Shown piece after piece: positions 60,835 to 64,000 of a stretch of 64,000 bases of DNA (positions are counted from its first letter, which is position 1; every line of letters begins with the position of its first letter). Both the position numbers and the translations under genes were made by a program. Source of the DNA: CALIZF01 sp046292445. GTDB lineage: Bacteria > Pseudomonadota > Alphaproteobacteria > Rhodobacterales > Rhodobacteraceae. The stretch covers positions 1 to 64,000 of the forward strand of contig JBKBQT010000011.1 of NCBI GenBank assembly GCA_046292445.1. The letters run 5' to 3'. The notes below the pieces were generated by a model, which was not told where the DNA came from, searched no databases, and saw nothing but the letters and a program-made list of their open reading frames with translations.

Positions 60835-61074
60835 TGGTCTCTCCATGTGTTGCATCCGCGGCCCTCCAAGGGTGTGCGCTGCGGACCGCGGGGCCATAGC
60901 GGGGAATCGCGCCGGCGGAAAGGGCAAACTGCATGCCGACGGGCGCGGTTCGCCGCCGCATGGCACGCCTCGTGTGCCGGCCCGATGGCCGCGGGCCGCA
61001 GCGCCAGCCATTTGTCTTGACCCAAGCCGGGCAAGGCAGGATGCTCCGCCCGACACGTTCGGAAAGGTTTTGCA

Positions 61075-62577
61075 ATGACCCGCATATCCGCCCTCGGCCT
61101 TGCTGCGCTGTGCCTCGGGGCCGCACCCGCCTTCGCCATCACCCCCGAAGAATTGTGGGCCGCATGGCAGGCGCAGAGCGCCGCGCAGGGCCAGACGATC
61201 ACCGCCGAGGCGACGTCGCGCAGCGGCGACACGCTCGCGCTGCGCGGCGTGTCGATCGCGATCACCCCGCAGGATGGCGATCTGTCGGTCGAATCGGACA
61301 TCGGCACCGTCCAGATGCGCGACATCGGCGGCGGGGCGGTCGAGGTGACCTTCGCCGACAGCTATCCGATCCGCATCAAGGGCAGCAACCCCGACACCGG
61401 CAGCATGGGCAGTGCCACGCTCCGCGTCACCCAGCCGGGGATGACGGTCCGGGCCAGCGGAACGCCGGCGGCGATCTCCTACACGGTCGCCGCACCCGTG
61501 CTGACCATCACGCTCGAGGATTTCGAGGCCGAGGACGAAAGCGTCTCGGCCGAGGCCACCATGACCTTCACCGGCATCGCGGCCGCCTACACCACCACCG
61601 GCACCGATATGGCCACGATCGACGGGACGTTCTCGGTCGATGCGATCGCCTTCGATGTCGCCGCGCAATCGCCCGACAATGACGGTGCCGTCGCCATGTC
61701 CGGCACGTCCGAGGCGCTTGCGGGCCGGGTTTCGGGCAGGATGGTGCCCCAGCTTGCCACCGATGCCGAACTGCCGGAGATGTTGCGGGCCGGGCTTGCG
61801 ATCAACGGCGGCTATACGCTCGGCGCCACCCGGTTCAATTTCGATTTCGCGGAAGGCGGCGAAGAGACCCGCGCCGCGGGCGCCCTGACTTCGGCGATGT
61901 TCGACATCGAACTCGATGCCGCGCGCGTTGCCTACCGGACCGGGACAACGGGCCTCGACGTGACGGTGATCGGCGGCGACATGCCGTTCCCCGAACTGCG
62001 CGTGACGCTGGGCGAGCTCGGCATCGGGTTCATGCTGCCTCTGGCCCGCACCGCCGAGCCGACCGATTTCTCGGTTCTGGCGCGCATGGTCGATCTCGTG
62101 GTCCCGGATGATGTCTGGGCGCTGGGCGATCCGACTGGCCTTCTCAAGCGCGGGCCGCTGACGGTCATCCTCGACGCCGCCGGCAAGGCCCGCGTGACGA
62201 CCGACCTGCTCGACCCCGGCGCGATGGACGCTGCGCCGCCGGCCGAGCTGCACGCCCTCACGCTGGGCGAGCTGCAGGTGAAGGGGGCCGGCGCCGACCT
62301 GACCGGAAAGGGCGATTTCACCTTCGACAACAGCGATCTGGCAAGCTTTGACGGCCTGCCGCGCCCGACCGGGGCGATCGACCTGCAACTCGTCGGGGGC
62401 AATGCGCTGCTCGATGCGCTGGTGGCGATGGGGATGATCCCGGACGATCAGGTGATGGCGGCGCGCATGATGCTGGGCCTCTTTGCCCGGCCGGGCGCGG
62501 GCCCCGACACGCTGGTGTCGCGCATCGAGGTGACGCCCGAGGGCGCGGTGCTCGCGAACGGCCAGCGCATCCGCTGA
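61075..62577 (+). CDS. DUF2125 family exported protein
   Basis: The 500-residue protein has a clear signal peptide (residues 1-22, APAFA-IT) and a mostly beta-strand body of alternating acidic and hydrophobic segments, with few charged helices. This is typical of DUF2125 proteins of alphaproteobacteria. Function is unknown; an outer-membrane or periplasmic location is likely. GGAAAGG precedes the ATG. TTGACC (61017-61022) might be a -35, but no good -10 is seen. Confidence 0.8.
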   Translation: MTRISALGLAALCLGAAPAFAITPEELWAAWQAQSAAQGQTITAEATSRSGDTLALRGVSIAITPQDGDLSVESDIGTVQMRDIGGGAVEVTFADSYPIRIKGSNPDTGSMGSATLRVTQPGMTVRASGTPAAISYTVAAPVLTITLEDFEAEDESVSAEATMTFTGIAAAYTTTGTDMATIDGTFSVDAIAFDVAAQSPDNDGAVAMSGTSEALAGRVSGRMVPQLATDAELPEMLRAGLAINGGYTLGATRFNFDFAEGGEETRAAGALTSAMFDIELDAARVAYRTGTTGLDVTVIGGDMPFPELRVTLGELGIGFMLPLARTAEPTDFSVLARMVDLVVPDDVWALGDPTGLLKRGPLTVILDAAGKARVTTDLLDPGAMDAAPPAELHALTLGELQVKGAGADLTGKGDFTFDNSDLASFDGLPRPTGAIDLQLVGGNALLDALVAMGMIPDDQVMAARMMLGLFARPGAGPDTLVSRIEVTPEGAVLANGQRIR

Positions 62578-62711
62578 CGACCGCGTGCGCGGCGCGGCGG
62601 GCTGGCCGCGCGGGGTGGGTCGGGGCGGATGACCGCTTTCCCGCGCGGGGCGCGCTTGCAGGACCCGCGGCGGTGACCTAGGTGCAGCGGGTCCCCACCG
62701 AAAGGCCCGCG

Positions 62712-64000
62712 ATGCAAGCCGACCTGCCCGCCCTGACCGCTGCCCTGCTCGATGCCGCCCGACGCGCCGGTGCCGAGGCGGCCGATGCGATGGCCGTCGC
62801 CGGCACGGCCATCGGCATCGACGTGCGGGATGGAAGGCTCGAACAGGCCGAACGCTCCGAGGGGGTCGAGGTCGGGCTGCGGGTTCTCATGGGCCGGCGG
62901 CAGGCCTGCGTGTCGGCCTCGGACACGGCACCGGCCACATTCGCCGCCATGGCCGAGCGCGCGGTCGCCATGGCCCGCGAGGCGCCCGAAGACCCGTCGG
63001 TCGGGCTGGCCGATCCGGCCGACCTCGCCCGGGACAGGGGCGCCGCGCTGGAACTCGATGATCCCGGCCCCGAACCCGGCGCCGCCGCGCTCGAGGCCGA
63101 CGCTCGCGCGGCCGAGGCCGCCGCGCGCGAGGCCGCCGGCATCACCCGCATCGATCAGGCCTCGGCCGGCTACAGCCGCCGCGCGATCTGGCTGGCGGCG
63201 AGCAACGGGTTTCAGGGCGGCTATGCGCGCACGTCCCGCTCGGTCTCCTGCGTTGCCATCACCGGCGAGGGCACCGGGATGGAACGCGACTGGGCGGCGG
63301 AATCGCGTGTCTGGCAGGCCGACCTGCCGCCGCCCGAAACGGTCGGGCGCCTTGCCGCCGAGCGCACGCTTGCGCGCGCCGGCGCGCGCAAGCCGCCCAC
63401 CGGCGCCTTTCCGGTGCTCTACGACGAACGGGTGGCCGGCTCGCTGATCGGGCATCTGCTGGCGGCGATCAACGGTGCGGCCATCGCCCGCGGGGGCAGC
63501 TGGGCGCGCGATCTGCTGGGCGCGCAGGTCCTGCCCGCCGGTCTCGACGTGACCGAGGATCCGCTGCGCCCACGCATCGCCGGATCGCGCCCCTTCGATG
63601 CCGAAGGGCTGGCGACCCGGCGGCGGCGGATCGTTGCGGACGGGGTGCTCACCGGCTGGGTGCTCGATCTGGCGACGGGCCGCAAGCTCGGCCTGCCCTC
63701 GACCGCCAATGCGACCCGCGGCACCTCGGCCCCGCCTTCGCCGGGGACGTCGAACATCGACCTCACGCAGGGCACCGCCAGCCGGGAGGACCTCATCCGC
63801 GCGATGGGGCGCGGGCTGGTGGTCACGTCGATGCTCGGCGCCGCGATCAATCCGACGACCGGGGATTATTCGCGCGGTGCGGCCGGGTTCTGGGTCGAGG
63901 GCGGCGAGGTTGCCTATCCGGTGAACGAATGCACCATCGCCGGCAGCCTGCCGGAGATGCTGCGCCGGATCGTGCCGGCCAACGATGCCCGCCCGCATCT
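62712..64000 (+). CDS. pmbA: Metalloprotease-related protein TldE/PmbA, 3'-truncated
   Basis: The frame runs off the right window edge after 429 codons, lacking perhaps 20 residues. It has the TldD/TldE fold: VEVGLRVLMGRRQACVSASD, the central ASNGFQGGYARTS, and the C-terminal TANATRGTSAPPSPGTSNID. TldE forms a heterodimer with TldD, where TldD supplies the HExxxH zinc site; no such motif is seen here, as expected. SD AAAGG precedes ATG 62712. Confidence 0.94.
   Translation, partial: MQADLPALTAALLDAARRAGAEAADAMAVAGTAIGIDVRDGRLEQAERSEGVEVGLRVLMGRRQACVSASDTAPATFAAMAERAVAMAREAPEDPSVGLADPADLARDRGAALELDDPGPEPGAAALEADARAAEAAAREAAGITRIDQASAGYSRRAIWLAASNGFQGGYARTSRSVSCVAITGEGTGMERDWAAESRVWQADLPPPETVGRLAAERTLARAGARKPPTGAFPVLYDERVAGSLIGHLLAAINGAAIARGGSWARDLLGAQVLPAGLDVTEDPLRPRIAGSRPFDAEGLATRRRRIVADGVLTGWVLDLATGRKLGLPSTANATRGTSAPPSPGTSNIDLTQGTASREDLIRAMGRGLVVTSMLGAAINPTTGDYSRGAAGFWVEGGEVAYPVNECTIAGSLPEMLRRIVPANDARPH

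Overview
This window reads as chromosomal DNA from a high-GC alphaproteobacterium of the Rhodobacteraceae/Paracoccaceae group. The reasons are very high GC with matching codon use, dense ATGA/GTGA gene overlaps, a BztABCD-type amino-acid ABC transporter, an ATP12 chaperone gene, the gene order rpmH-rnpA-yidD and yidC-MOSC-engB, the order ihfB-lapA-trpF-trpB, a class II EPSP synthase and a class I PHA synthase. No rRNA, insertion sequence, prophage or CRISPR array was seen. The genus cannot be fixed by reading.

Layout. 1-10139 is the 3' part of the S10 operon (rplP onward), the spc operon with secY and adk, and the alpha operon (rpsM-rpsK-rpoA-rplQ), closed by a clear terminator. 10227-11752 is a LuxR/LuxI quorum-sensing pair with unusual control sequences, facing a divergent 62-codon ORF. 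11816-17818 holds a methyltransferase and a same-strand cluster of HtrA-type protease, rarA, crcB, rluC and ATP12. 18017-22522 is bztABCD. 22614-28863 holds two reverse-strand clusters (sixA-like/ferredoxin-like/argB; engB/MOSC/yidC) with an SDR gene between them. 29101-34224 holds an EAL phosphodiesterase with a degenerate GGDEF domain, ttcA, a pentapeptide-repeat membrane protein, and yidD-rnpA-rpmH. 34444-40746 holds a histidine kinase, tRNA-Arg, a TAXI-type TRAP transporter with its DUF1850 partner, and glpX.

40862-50874 holds recJ, tRNA-Glu, a CIA30/DUF427 pair, an AerR/PpaA-like B12-domain regulator, phaC, a GST, a methyltransferase, aroA and cmk. 50985-57866 holds rpsA, ihfB-lapA-trpF-trpB, a perfect 39-bp inverted-repeat element, DUF2237, and DUF2332-pth. 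57943-64000 holds an ABM-type monooxygenase, a membrane protein/XRE regulator/quinone-oxidoreductase-like operon with a nested operator, rplY, a DUF2125 protein and a truncated pmbA.

Most genes are housekeeping. The most unusual signals are non-coding. A lux-box-like palindrome carries the luxR -10 and overlaps its start codon. A perfect 10-bp hairpin buries the luxI ribosome binding site. Two palindromes with one shared centre cover the promoter of the XRE operon. A dispersed intergenic repeat family (sequences ending in TGAAG) sits at gene ends, and two copies are arranged as a 162-bp palindromic element after trpB. GC-rich hairpins sit between substrate-binding-protein and permease genes in two unrelated transporters, and between several ribosomal-protein genes.
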